Assembly (NCBI GenBank): GCA_003252195.1
Contig: QKFK01000060.1
Span: 1-13,623 of the forward strand
Length of the DNA stretch: 13,623 bases
Source: Rhodospirillales bacterium
GTDB taxonomy: Bacteria; Pseudomonadota; Alphaproteobacteria; QKFK01; SZUA-500
Direction: 5' to 3'
Part shown: positions 1 through 6,833 of the stretch, one piece after another
Position numbering within the stretch: the first letter of the stretch is position 1
How the letters are laid out: every line of letters begins with the position of its first letter
Position numbers and translations under genes: made by a program
Notes under the pieces: generated by a model
The model's database searches: none
What the model saw: the letters and a program-made list of their open reading frames with translations, nothing else
What the model was told of the DNA's origin: nothing

Positions 1-716
1 CTATCATACCAGCTGGACAATTTATACTCGGCGGAGATAAGTTTGATGACAGTCACAAAGTTGCATTATTTAAACCTATAGCCGTAAGTACCAAACCAAT
101 CACTTTTGGTGAATATAATTTATGCGTACAAGAAGGTGATTGCTTAAAAAATATATACAAATATTCTGTTAACGATCGTTCTTTCGGAGAGATTATCGCC
201 AACCCCTACCCGCCCGAATTTCCTGCAATATATATAAGTTACACCCAAGCTAAAGAATATGCTAAATGGCTATCAAAAAAAACAAAAACTTCCTACCGTT
301 TACTAAGTGAGGCGGAGTGGGAATATGCTGCTAAAGCAGGGCAAAAAACGACTTATTTTTGGGGAAACGACCCATCAAGAGCATCCAGATTTGCCAATTG
401 CGCGAACTGCTCCGATTCGCAAATGATTGAGCTCCTTAAAACAGGTTTATATGAACCAAACCAATTTGGCTTGTATGACATGATTGGAAATGTGTGGGAA
501 ATTGTTGAAGATTGCTGGACCACAAAATTAGGAAGGAAAGCTTATATTGGAACAGCTTACACGAAAGACAGGTGCAAGACCATAACCATTAAAGGTGGCT
601 CATATTTAGATGAAATAAAAAATATTTACCCAGAAGCAAGAAAACCATTGAGAACTTATTATAAAAATAATAATACAGGATTCCGAATCGCCTCAGATTT
701 AAATTATAATAAATAA
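1..716 (+). CDS. SUMF1/FGE-sulfatase-domain protein, 5' end missing
   Basis: The reading frame is open from the first base (complete codons from position 3) to the TAA at 714-716, so about 237 C-terminal residues are visible and the start lies outside the window. The hallmarks of the formylglycine-generating-enzyme fold appear in order: IPAGQFILGG, a YAKWLSKK segment, YRLLSEAEWEYAAKAG, FGLYDMIGNVWEIVEDCW, IKGGSY and GFRIA. The paired cysteines (CVQEGDC, NCANC, DCW plus RCK) match a bacterial subfamily that probably has disulfides and is exported. True FGE uses two catalytic cysteines just after the GGSY motif. This protein has LDEIKNIYPEAR there and no cysteine, so sulfatase-activating activity is unlikely. 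Family members can carry other N-terminal domains, which are not visible here. The DMT transporter gene follows 37 nt downstream on the same strand. The domain call is confident; the function is unknown. Confidence 0.85.
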   Translation, partial: IIPAGQFILGGDKFDDSHKVALFKPIAVSTKPITFGEYNLCVQEGDCLKNIYKYSVNDRSFGEIIANPYPPEFPAIYISYTQAKEYAKWLSKKTKTSYRLLSEAEWEYAAKAGQKTTYFWGNDPSRASRFANCANCSDSQMIELLKTGLYEPNQFGLYDMIGNVWEIVEDCWTTKLGRKAYIGTAYTKDRCKTITIKGGSYLDEIKNIYPEARKPLRTYYKNNNTGFRIASDLNYNK

Positions 717-738
717 AAAGGGCGAAATTATTATCTTT

Positions 739-746
739 AGGATGGG
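739..746 (+). promoter_or_regulatory. Ribosome binding site selecting the transporter start
   Basis: AGGATGGG lies 7 nt before the ATG at 754. The ATG at 742, in the same frame, falls inside this Shine-Dalgarno sequence and so would have no usable spacing. This favours 754 as the true start. Confidence 0.55.
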
Positions 747-753
747 AAACTTC

Positions 754-1662
754 ATGAATTTAAAATTAGGCTTTTTAATAGCGATGTTATCTTGGGGCTC
801 GTTTGTAGGCTCAGACATATTAGTAAAAATTATGAATAGCAAAAACATTTCTGCATATGAAATTCTTTTTTTCTATGCCGTTGGAAACTGTATTGTTTCA
901 TTTTCTTTAATGAGAAAAAATCACTGGCAAGATTTAAAACAACTAATAATCAAAACTCCTCATTTTGCTATAATTGCATGCCTTATATACATAATTGGTA
1001 GCGGAGCTAGCATTAAAGCGTTTGGGCTACTTCCTGTGCCAGATATTTACATATTCTTTTTCACCGCTCCAATTGTAACCTTTATGCTTGCAAGAATAAC
1101 CATAAAAGAAGAGATTCCTTTATCTCGTTGGTTTGTTGTAATCATGGGGTTAACAGGTGTTATAGTTTCTTATTATGGCAATCTCCAGATGGGCAACACA
1201 GGTTTAAGCTTAAAAGGCATTGGGTTTTGTTTTATTTGTGTTGGAGGTTTAGCTGTTAACATTAATATGTTGAGACACTTAAAACTTGCTCCTCAAATAT
1301 TATCTTTTTTCCCTGCTTTTGTAGCTATATTTGTAGTTCCTTTTTTAATAGATGACGCAAAAAACACCCTTATAAATGACTTTGTTGTAGCAAAAGAATT
1401 TATCATCGGTGGCATGCTTTTAGCTACCATAGGTACATTTGCGCGCAATCAAGCCTGTAGCATTTTACCTGCCTCAATTTTTGCTGTAACACACTATTTC
1501 CAATTACCAGTAGCTACTATCGCTGGCTTTTTGATCTGGGGACACCTACCAACCTTGCCAACAGTCATTGGATCTATAATTATTATTTCTTCTGGAATGT
1601 CTATAGTACTTACCAAAGAAACTATTAAAAGCATCTATTTCCGCTTTAGATTTCACCCATAA
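754..1662 (+). CDS. DMT-superfamily (EamA-like) membrane transporter
   Basis: The product is about 302 residues and very hydrophobic, with roughly ten predicted membrane helices in two halves. This is the length and architecture of EamA/DMT exporters in the inner membrane. The first half ends with the family-typical pattern of a short helix (AFGLLPVPDIYIFFFTAP), a charged loop containing KEEIPLSRW, and a glycine-rich helix (VVIMGLTGVIVSYYG). The second half repeats the pattern around PASIFAVTHYFQLP and the last helix TVIGSIIIISSG. The family exports amino acids, nucleosides or other metabolites, but the substrate cannot be read from the sequence. The start is set at the ATG at 754 because of the Shine-Dalgarno spacing; an in-frame ATG at 742 would add four residues. 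The gene lies just downstream of the FGE-like gene, may be cotranscribed with it, and ends at a strong hairpin terminator. Confidence 0.85.
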   Translation: MNLKLGFLIAMLSWGSFVGSDILVKIMNSKNISAYEILFFYAVGNCIVSFSLMRKNHWQDLKQLIIKTPHFAIIACLIYIIGSGASIKAFGLLPVPDIYIFFFTAPIVTFMLARITIKEEIPLSRWFVVIMGLTGVIVSYYGNLQMGNTGLSLKGIGFCFICVGGLAVNINMLRHLKLAPQILSFFPAFVAIFVVPFLIDDAKNTLINDFVVAKEFIIGGMLLATIGTFARNQACSILPASIFAVTHYFQLPVATIAGFLIWGHLPTLPTVIGSIIIISSGMSIVLTKETIKSIYFRFRFHP

Positions 1663-1693
1663 AAAAAAGACCGCCATAATGGCGGTCTTTTTT
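1663..1693. terminator. Bidirectional intrinsic terminator between convergent genes
   Basis: The stem GACCGCC (1669-1675) pairs perfectly with GGCGGTC (1681-1687) around the 5-nt loop ATAAT. It is flanked by A6 on the left and T6 on the right, so either strand yields a GC-rich hairpin followed by a U tract. It begins right after the transporter stop codon and lies 17 nt beyond the 3' end of the convergent oxidoreductase gene, so it can serve both transcripts. Confidence 0.92.
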
Positions 1694-1710
1694 AATTTAT
1701 AAATACATAT

Positions 1711-2373
1711 TTAGCCTTCTTTTATCAAAGACATAATCTCGTCATAATAATAAATATTATTGCCTTTTTTATCTTGGTTTGAAGCATCTATCATCGATTT
1801 TGCTAAATCTGCCACATCAACAGGTGTAAGCCTTGATAAAACATTCCCTTTTAATAAAGGGGATAACATATCCATAGAAGCATTTAATAAATCATCTACT
1901 TTTCTTTCTTCTTTTCTTTCTGCTTTTAATACTGATGGGCGGAAAATATCGAGTTGCTCAAAACCCATATTAACAAGCATATTCTCGGCAGTACCTTTAA
2001 TGCGCAAATATGAGAATGGTGATAATGAACTAGCCCCAACTGAAGAGATATAACTAAACTTGCGAGCACCTTTACGCATCACAATATCTGCAACACGAGC
2101 TGCATATTCATAATTAACCACTCTTCTTTCTTCGTTTGAGCAGGCAAGCGTAGAATTGCCCAAACAAAAGAATGCTCTATCTATTCTTTCTGCAATAACA
2201 GATGAAGAAAGCAACCGAAACTCGCAGACGACCTGTTTTAACTTAGGGTGCCTTAAATACACAGGTGAACGTGTTAGCGAGATAACTTTTTCAGTGTCTT
2301 CTCGCTCTAATAAATCTCTGATAACTTTTGAACCAGTAGCCCCGCTGCTACCAGCAACTAGATAGTTAAACAA
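1711..2373 (-). CDS. TIP30/HTATIP2-like NAD(P)-binding Rossmann protein
   Basis: The 220-residue product is an atypical short-chain dehydrogenase. An N-terminal Rossmann strand is followed by GSSGATG (residues 8-14, a GxxGxxG nucleotide-binding loop). The LTRSP segment after the second strand is where NADP selectivity is usually decided. It has FSYISSVGAS (around 107-115) with the active-site-region serines, then YLRIK (122-126), which supplies the YxxxK catalytic pair. The C-terminal DIFRPSVLKAERKEER and TPVDVADLAKSMI segments match the HTATIP2/CC3 group of oxidoreductases. The substrate is unknown. The start codon is TTG, supported by a GGAG 8 nt upstream and by the Rossmann strand beginning immediately after it. 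The gene stands alone, convergent with the DMT transporter and divergent from the ZIP transporter. Confidence 0.85.
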   Translation of the reverse strand: MFNYLVAGSSGATGSKVIRDLLEREDTEKVISLTRSPVYLRHPKLKQVVCEFRLLSSSVIAERIDRAFFCLGNSTLACSNEERRVVNYEYAARVADIVMRKGARKFSYISSVGASSLSPFSYLRIKGTAENMLVNMGFEQLDIFRPSVLKAERKEERKVDDLLNASMDMLSPLLKGNVLSRLTPVDVADLAKSMIDASNQDKKGNNIYYYDEIMSLIKEG

Positions 2374-2381
2374 GCTTTTTT

Positions 2382-2385
2382 CTCC
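2382..2385 (-). promoter_or_regulatory. Ribosome binding site supporting a TTG start
   Basis: On the minus strand GGAG stands 8 nt before the TTG at 2373-2371. There is no nearby in-frame ATG that would retain the N-terminal Rossmann strand, so this site fixes the TTG as the start. Confidence 0.6.
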
Positions 2386-2580
2386 GAATTAATGCTCTAA
2401 ATTACCTTATAGAATAACACAATAATTATTAAAAATCTCTTTCAAATAAAAATGTTTACGCCTATATTGATTGTATCTATATCCATAAAACACAATAGAG
2501 AACCTTGTTTTTAATAAAATCTTTGATTAATCATATATTGATGATTTGTGTTTATTTTTTAGACATATACTAATTATAAA

Positions 2581-2586
2581 AGAGGG
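2581..2586 (+). promoter_or_regulatory. Ribosome binding site selecting the ZIP start
   Basis: AGAGGG lies 4 nt before the ATG at 2591. The frame is open further upstream to a TTG at 2546, but the intervening residues do not resemble a ZIP N-terminus and the TTG has no good Shine-Dalgarno sequence. Confidence 0.6.
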
Positions 2587-2590
2587 CAAG

Positions 2591-3358
2591 ATGGTATTAA
2601 CTGGATTTTTAGCCTCACTATGTGCAGGGGCCGCAACTGGGCTAGGTGCTATTCCGCTGTTTTTCGTAAGAAAAATCTCTGACAAATTACAAGATAGTTT
2701 TTTAGGGTTTGCTGCAGGGGTTATGTTATCCGCATCGTTCTTTTCGTTAATTATACCGGCCTTAGAATTAGGCTCAGAAATGTACGGTTCAGAGCATGCC
2801 AGTGTTATAATTGTTATCGTCGCATTTTTCTTTGGTGCAGGTCTTGTTTGGATTATAAATGAGATAGTTCCTCATGAGCATTTTGTCTTGGGCAAAGAAG
2901 GAGGCTCAGCCTCAAACTTAAGAAAAATTTGGTTATTCATTATCGCAATTACAATCCACAACTTCCCAGAAGGAATGGCAGTCGGAGTTGGTTTTGGTGG
3001 TGGAGACGTTGCTCGTGGCACATCTTTAGCACTTGGTATCGGACTACAAAACATGCCAGAAGGCTTAGCTGTTGCCGTTGCCTTACTCAGCCAGAATTAT
3101 TCAAAAAAACGTGCTATCTGGATTGCCTTGCTTACAGGTCTTGTTGAGCCTATTGGAGGTTTAATTGGCATTGCTGCCGTTAGCATTAGTGAACCTGTAC
3201 TACCTTGGGGGCTTGGCTTTGCCGCTGGCGCTATGATATTTATCATCAGCCATGAAATCATACCCGAAACCCACCGTAGAGGGCACCAAGACGCTGCTAC
3301 ACTTGGATTATTAATCGGCTTTGCCACAATGATGTATTTAGATGTAACTTTTGGGTAG
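2591..3358 (+). CDS. ZIP-family divalent metal transporter (GufA subfamily)
   Basis: The 255-residue inner-membrane protein has about eight helices, the usual size for prokaryotic ZIP transporters of zinc, iron or manganese. The binuclear metal site is recognisable. Helix 4 carries HNFPEG (H123, N124, E127), helix 5 carries QNMPEG (Q153, N154, E157), and a later helix carries HEIIPETH (H221 to H228). Glutamine rather than histidine in the second motif is characteristic of the GufA branch, which includes the structurally studied BbZIP, rather than of E. coli ZupT. A short loop at about 93-105 contains two histidines (PHEHF) and may bind metal. The start was chosen from the Shine-Dalgarno sequence at 2581. 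The gene is divergent from the TIP30-like gene across about 217 nt, and no clear Zur operator is seen there. Zinc is the likeliest substrate but is not proven. Confidence 0.9.
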   Translation: MVLTGFLASLCAGAATGLGAIPLFFVRKISDKLQDSFLGFAAGVMLSASFFSLIIPALELGSEMYGSEHASVIIVIVAFFFGAGLVWIINEIVPHEHFVLGKEGGSASNLRKIWLFIIAITIHNFPEGMAVGVGFGGGDVARGTSLALGIGLQNMPEGLAVAVALLSQNYSKKRAIWIALLTGLVEPIGGLIGIAAVSISEPVLPWGLGFAAGAMIFIISHEIIPETHRRGHQDAATLGLLIGFATMMYLDVTFG

Positions 3359-3747
3359 ATAATGCACACTATCTAGCCAATTGCGAGTAAGTTAGCCTAC
3401 CTAATAAATCTTAAATTTTATTACTGCGCTTTTTAGTCTGATATTTAGTCAGAGAAAAAACCTATAACACTTTAGACATATTATTAAGCAGATTGGCATG
3501 GGTAGAAAGACAATCAGCTCGCAAAACTAATTTAGTTGCCGTTTATAAATAAAATAAACCCCTAGTTTGGTGGTTATACCAGAAGCCTGAGTGATTTTAA
3601 GCGGAGCACCCTAAAAATACTCAAAATTTGTTAGTGTGCTTAAATACCAGAAATTTTAATACCAACCGACGCAGTGTACATAAAGTACATGAGTACAGGT
3701 TGGTATTAAAAAATGACGCAGTATTTATGCTCAATAATAAATTTTTA
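3359..3747. other. Gene-free intergenic region between convergent genes
   Basis: No plausible protein gene, tRNA or other RNA gene is seen in these 389 nt. A weak 6-bp hairpin (TAGATA/TATCTA) overlaps the ZIP stop at 3356-3375, and a 5-bp hairpin (TCTGA/TCAGA) lies at 3437-3453. Neither has a U tract. The only strong structure is the palindromic element at 3654-3711. The genes on either side converge here. Confidence 0.6.
3654..3711. repeat. Palindromic element with 14-bp perfect arms
   Basis: TTTTAATACCAACC (3654-3667) is the exact reverse complement of GGTTGGTATTAAAA (3698-3711), giving a 14-bp stem around a 30-nt loop. The loop contains two GTAC palindromes that could form a small inner hairpin. 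GACGCAGT occurs just inside the left arm (3668-3675) and again just outside the right arm (3715-3722). There is no terminal U tract on either strand, so this is not a standard intrinsic terminator. It lies 37 nt past the 3' end of ahcY and could stabilise that transcript, or be one copy of a dispersed REP-like repeat. Confidence 0.7.
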
Positions 3748-5040
3748 TTAGTAGCGGTAGAAATCTGGCTTATACGGTCCCTCAACTGGCACACTGATAT
3801 AATCAGCTTGCTTTTGTGTTGGGATAGTTAATTTAGCGCCAACTTTCTTTAAGTGTAAACGAGCTACTTTCTCATCTAAAATTTTAGGCAAGATGTACAC
3901 TTGATTTTCATATTTTGAGCTATTTTCCCAAAGCTCTATTTGAGCTAATACTTGGTTTGTAAATGATGCGCTCATTACAAAACTTGGGTGACCTGTAGCA
4001 CAACCTAAGTTAACCAAACGACCTTCTGCAAGCAAGATTACTCTATGACCATCTGCAAACTCAATTTCATCAACTTGAGGTTTTACATTATGCCATGGCA
4101 ATTTTTTAAGTGGGGCAACTTGGATTTCACTATCAAAGTGGCCAATGTTACATACGATTGCTCTATCTTTCATTTTTGACATATGATCAAAAGTAATGAT
4201 GTCTACGTTACCTGTGCATGTTACAAAGATATCACCGATTGATGCAGCATCATCCATAGTTACCACTTCATAGCCTTCCATAGCAGCTTGGAGTGCGCAA
4301 ATTGGATCAATTTCAGTAATCAACACTCTTGCACCTTGTGAGCGAAGTGAAGCTGCTGAACCTTTACCAACATCACCATAACCGCAAACAACACCAACTT
4401 TACCTGCAACCATAACGTCTGTTGCACGTTTAATACCATCAACCAAGCTTTCACGGCAACCATATAGATTGTCAAATTTTGACTTAGTTACAGAATCATT
4501 CACGTTAAAAGCAGGAACTTTTAATGAGCCTTTTTTAGCCATTTCATAAAGGCGGTGAACACCTGTTGTGGTTTCTTCTGAAATACCTTTAACATCTTTC
4601 AACATTTCTGGGTATTTATCATGCATGATTTGAGTTAAATCACCACCATCATCAAGAATCATATTTGGTGTCCAGCCATCTGGACCATGAATTGTTTGCT
4701 CAATGCACCACCAAAATTCTTCTTCAGTTTCACCTTTCCATGCGAATACTGGAATTTTATTATCAGCAATTGCAGCAGCAGCTTGATCTTGAGTTGAGAA
4801 AATATTACATGAGCTCCAACGAATTTCAGCTCCCAAATCAACCAAAGTTTCAATCAAAACAGCTGTTTGGATTGTCATATGCAAACAACCTGCTATTCTA
4901 GCGCCTTTTAATGGAGCTTTGCCTTTATATTCTTCTCTTAAAGCCATCAAACCAGGCATTTCTGTTTCGGCAATTTTAATTTCTTTATGACCCCAATCTG
5001 CAAGATTGATGTCTTTTACTTTATAGTCACTAAAAGTCAT
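3748..5040 (-). CDS. ahcY: Adenosylhomocysteinase (S-adenosylhomocysteine hydrolase)
   Basis: This cytosolic NAD-dependent enzyme reversibly splits S-adenosylhomocysteine into adenosine and homocysteine, removing the product inhibitor of SAM methyltransferases. At 430 residues it aligns almost colinearly with the eukaryote-length form. Substrate-domain residues H54, D130 and E155 are present, as is TKSKFDN with K186, D190 and N191. The NAD-binding loop is GYGDVGKG (220-227). IVCNIGHFD, LAEGRLVNLGCATGHPSFVM and the C-terminal tail KPDFYRY are also family signatures. The roughly 40-residue insertion found in many proteobacterial homologues, between ILDDGGD and EETTTGVHRLY, is missing. The start has AAGGAAG ending 4 nt upstream of the ATG. 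It is the last gene of the run, 17 nt after Enzyme I. AhcY next to the PTS genes is a recurrent alphaproteobacterial arrangement. Confidence 0.98.
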   Translation of the reverse strand: MTFSDYKVKDINLADWGHKEIKIAETEMPGLMALREEYKGKAPLKGARIAGCLHMTIQTAVLIETLVDLGAEIRWSSCNIFSTQDQAAAAIADNKIPVFAWKGETEEEFWWCIEQTIHGPDGWTPNMILDDGGDLTQIMHDKYPEMLKDVKGISEETTTGVHRLYEMAKKGSLKVPAFNVNDSVTKSKFDNLYGCRESLVDGIKRATDVMVAGKVGVVCGYGDVGKGSAASLRSQGARVLITEIDPICALQAAMEGYEVVTMDDAASIGDIFVTCTGNVDIITFDHMSKMKDRAIVCNIGHFDSEIQVAPLKKLPWHNVKPQVDEIEFADGHRVILLAEGRLVNLGCATGHPSFVMSASFTNQVLAQIELWENSSKYENQVYILPKILDEKVARLHLKKVGAKLTIPTQKQADYISVPVEGPYKPDFYRY

Positions 5041-5057
5041 TGTTCTTCCTTGTAATT

Positions 5058-6824
5058 TTATAGTCGGTTTTTCTCTTCAAATGCCTTTAGAACATCATCT
5101 AACGTATCTAAAGACAAAATATAATCAGCGAAATCAACGGCATGAGAATAATTTATACTTCTTATTCTTTCCTTAACAGTTGGTACGTTTATCGCTGGCA
5201 TTGATAATTCTGTTACACCCAAGCCAACCAATAATTCTGTATAATAATTATTAGCAGCAATTTCTCCGCATATAGAAACAGGCTTATTATGTCTTTTACC
5301 TGCCTCTGCAGTCATATGAATTAATTTAATAACCGCAGGATGCATTGGGTTAAACAAATGCGACAATCTACTATCTGAACGATCTAAAGCCAATGTATAT
5401 TGAGTTAAATCATTTGTTCCGATAGAAAAGAAATCTACATGTTTTGCCATAGCGTCAGCACATATGGCCGCACTTGGCACTTCAATCATAATACCAATTT
5501 CCGGAAGCTTTTCAGGTAGTTTAATCCCTTCGCTTCTTAATCTCTCTACAACTCTATCTTTGACTTCTATAGCTTCGATAACTTCTGATACAGAGCTAAT
5601 CATAGGGAATAAAACCTTAACATTGCCATAGTATGATGCTCTATAAATTGCCGATAATTGCTCTTCAAATAAATCTTGCCATTTAAGTGAGCATCTAATT
5701 CCCCTCATGCCCAAGGCAGAACCAGATCCAGAATTAATCAAATCACTTGGTTTATCTCCGCCAACATCTAATGTACGGATTGTAACAGGCTTATTGCCCA
5801 TTACTCTTATAACTTCGCGAATAGCTTTATATTGTTCTTCTTCTCTAGGCAAAGAAGATCTATTCATAAACATATATTCAGTGCGCATTAAGCCCACGCC
5901 TTCGGCACCAGATTCACTAAGAACTCTAATTTCAGAAGGAAGGTCTATATTGCCTTTTAAGTTAATTTTTACATCGTCTTGAGTTATCGCTTCTAAATCA
6001 CGAAGACCTTTTAATGACTCTCTCCAATCAAGGAAGTCTTGACGATAATTCTCGTATTTTTTAAGGGTGGCAGGGGTTGGCGAGATAATCACCGTTCCAT
6101 ATGTTCCGTCGATAATAACCTTATCGCCAGAATCAACCACGTCTAACAAGTTAGAAACAGAAACCGCTGCAGGAAGCCCTAATGAGCGAGCCAACAATGC
6201 AGTATGCCCTAAAGTTGAGCCCGCAAGTGTTGCAAAGCCTCTTACCTTTTCAGGATCAAGCATTGCAGTATCAGCAGGAGCAAGCTCGTTTGCAAAAAGA
6301 ATTGTGTTATCTGGTAAATTAGCAAATGGCTCAACCGTTTTAGCGCCTAAGTTTCTTACAATTCTAGAGCCAACATTTTTAATATCATCTAATCTTGCCG
6401 AAAGATACGCATCGTCCATCATTTCAAAGGCCTCAACCAATGAAGAAATCTCTGCTTGAACAGCAGATTCTGCGTTTATCTTTTCAATCGCAATTCTTTT
6501 AATTGCACCTCTAACCAATCTTGAAGAACGCAACATATGAGAATAAGCATCAAGCAAATAAATAAGCTCTTCACCAGAATCACCAGGCATTTTTTCTGCC
6601 TTTGCGCGCAATATTTTTAACTGTCGCGCTGTTTTTTCTGCAGCAAGAACAACTCTTTCTTGCTCTTTTTCTACGTCGTCACTTTCAATACGGTATTTTT
6701 GAACAGAAATAACCCCTTGGTTGTGCACATAGGCCGTGCCTATAGCAATACCAGGAGACACACCCACACCTGTGTAAACTATTTCGCGCAAGTTAGATTT
6801 CTGTCCTTCTGTTTCTTCTGCCAC
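5058..6824 (-). CDS. ptsP: PEP-protein phosphotransferase, Enzyme I of a regulatory PTS
   Basis: Enzyme I autophosphorylates from phosphoenolpyruvate and passes the phosphate to HPr. The 588-residue protein starts directly with the N-terminal EI signature GVGVSPGIAIG (about 19-29). The HPr-binding helical region follows. The phospho-histidine domain has H207 in GSTLGHTALLARSLGLP. The PEP-binding barrel has MRTEY (313-317), TIRTLDVGGDKP (348-359), GIMIEVPSAA, GTNDLTQY (469-476) and SICGE with C519. Nitrogen-type PtsP usually has an N-terminal GAF domain and is about 750 residues; this one lacks it and has PtsI length, so ptsI is an equally fair symbol. The residues just before the active histidine (STLG) differ from the usual GGxTSH. 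The start is a GTG with GAG 7 nt upstream, 9 nt after the HPr stop. The neighbours indicate a regulatory rather than a transporting PTS. Confidence 0.95.
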   Translation of the reverse strand: MAEETEGQKSNLREIVYTGVGVSPGIAIGTAYVHNQGVISVQKYRIESDDVEKEQERVVLAAEKTARQLKILRAKAEKMPGDSGEELIYLLDAYSHMLRSSRLVRGAIKRIAIEKINAESAVQAEISSLVEAFEMMDDAYLSARLDDIKNVGSRIVRNLGAKTVEPFANLPDNTILFANELAPADTAMLDPEKVRGFATLAGSTLGHTALLARSLGLPAAVSVSNLLDVVDSGDKVIIDGTYGTVIISPTPATLKKYENYRQDFLDWRESLKGLRDLEAITQDDVKINLKGNIDLPSEIRVLSESGAEGVGLMRTEYMFMNRSSLPREEEQYKAIREVIRVMGNKPVTIRTLDVGGDKPSDLINSGSGSALGMRGIRCSLKWQDLFEEQLSAIYRASYYGNVKVLFPMISSVSEVIEAIEVKDRVVERLRSEGIKLPEKLPEIGIMIEVPSAAICADAMAKHVDFFSIGTNDLTQYTLALDRSDSRLSHLFNPMHPAVIKLIHMTAEAGKRHNKPVSICGEIAANNYYTELLVGLGVTELSMPAINVPTVKERIRSINYSHAVDFADYILSLDTLDDVLKAFEEKNRL

Positions 6825-6833
6825 GATAAATCT

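Noticed and set aside
1..716. Target protein of a diversity-generating retroelement (C-type-lectin/FGE fold)
   Set aside because: No reverse transcriptase, template repeat or adenine-biased variable repeat pair is present in the window; the fold alone is not enough.
2546..2590. N-terminal extension of the ZIP protein from a TTG codon
   Set aside because: No good ribosome site; the residues do not resemble a ZIP N-terminus, and ATG 2591 has AGAGGG upstream.
2374..2590. Zur operator or clear promoter pair between the divergent genes
   Set aside because: Only loose AT-rich hexamers and a short GATTAATC palindrome are visible; none matches a Zur box or a well-spaced -35/-10 pair convincingly.
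3654..3711. Intrinsic terminator of the ahcY operon
   Set aside because: The stem is AT-rich with a 30-nt loop, and no U tract follows on the minus strand, so it was listed as a repeat instead.
3359..3747. tRNA or small RNA gene in the gene-free stretch
   Set aside because: No cloverleaf-compatible arms or T-loop GTTCRANNC motif were found, and no promoter-terminator pair was seen.
3628..3831. Small plus-strand reading frame spanning the palindrome
   Set aside because: It runs through the palindromic element and antisense into the ahcY 3' end, has no ribosome site and shows no recognisable domain.
5041..5057. SAH riboswitch upstream of ahcY
   Set aside because: Only 17 nt separate the Enzyme I stop and the ahcY start, which is too short for any known SAH or SAM riboswitch; the gene is embedded in an operon.
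5707..6459. Plus-strand open frames antisense to Enzyme I
   Set aside because: Shadow frames of a strongly conserved coding gene; no family signature or ribosome site.
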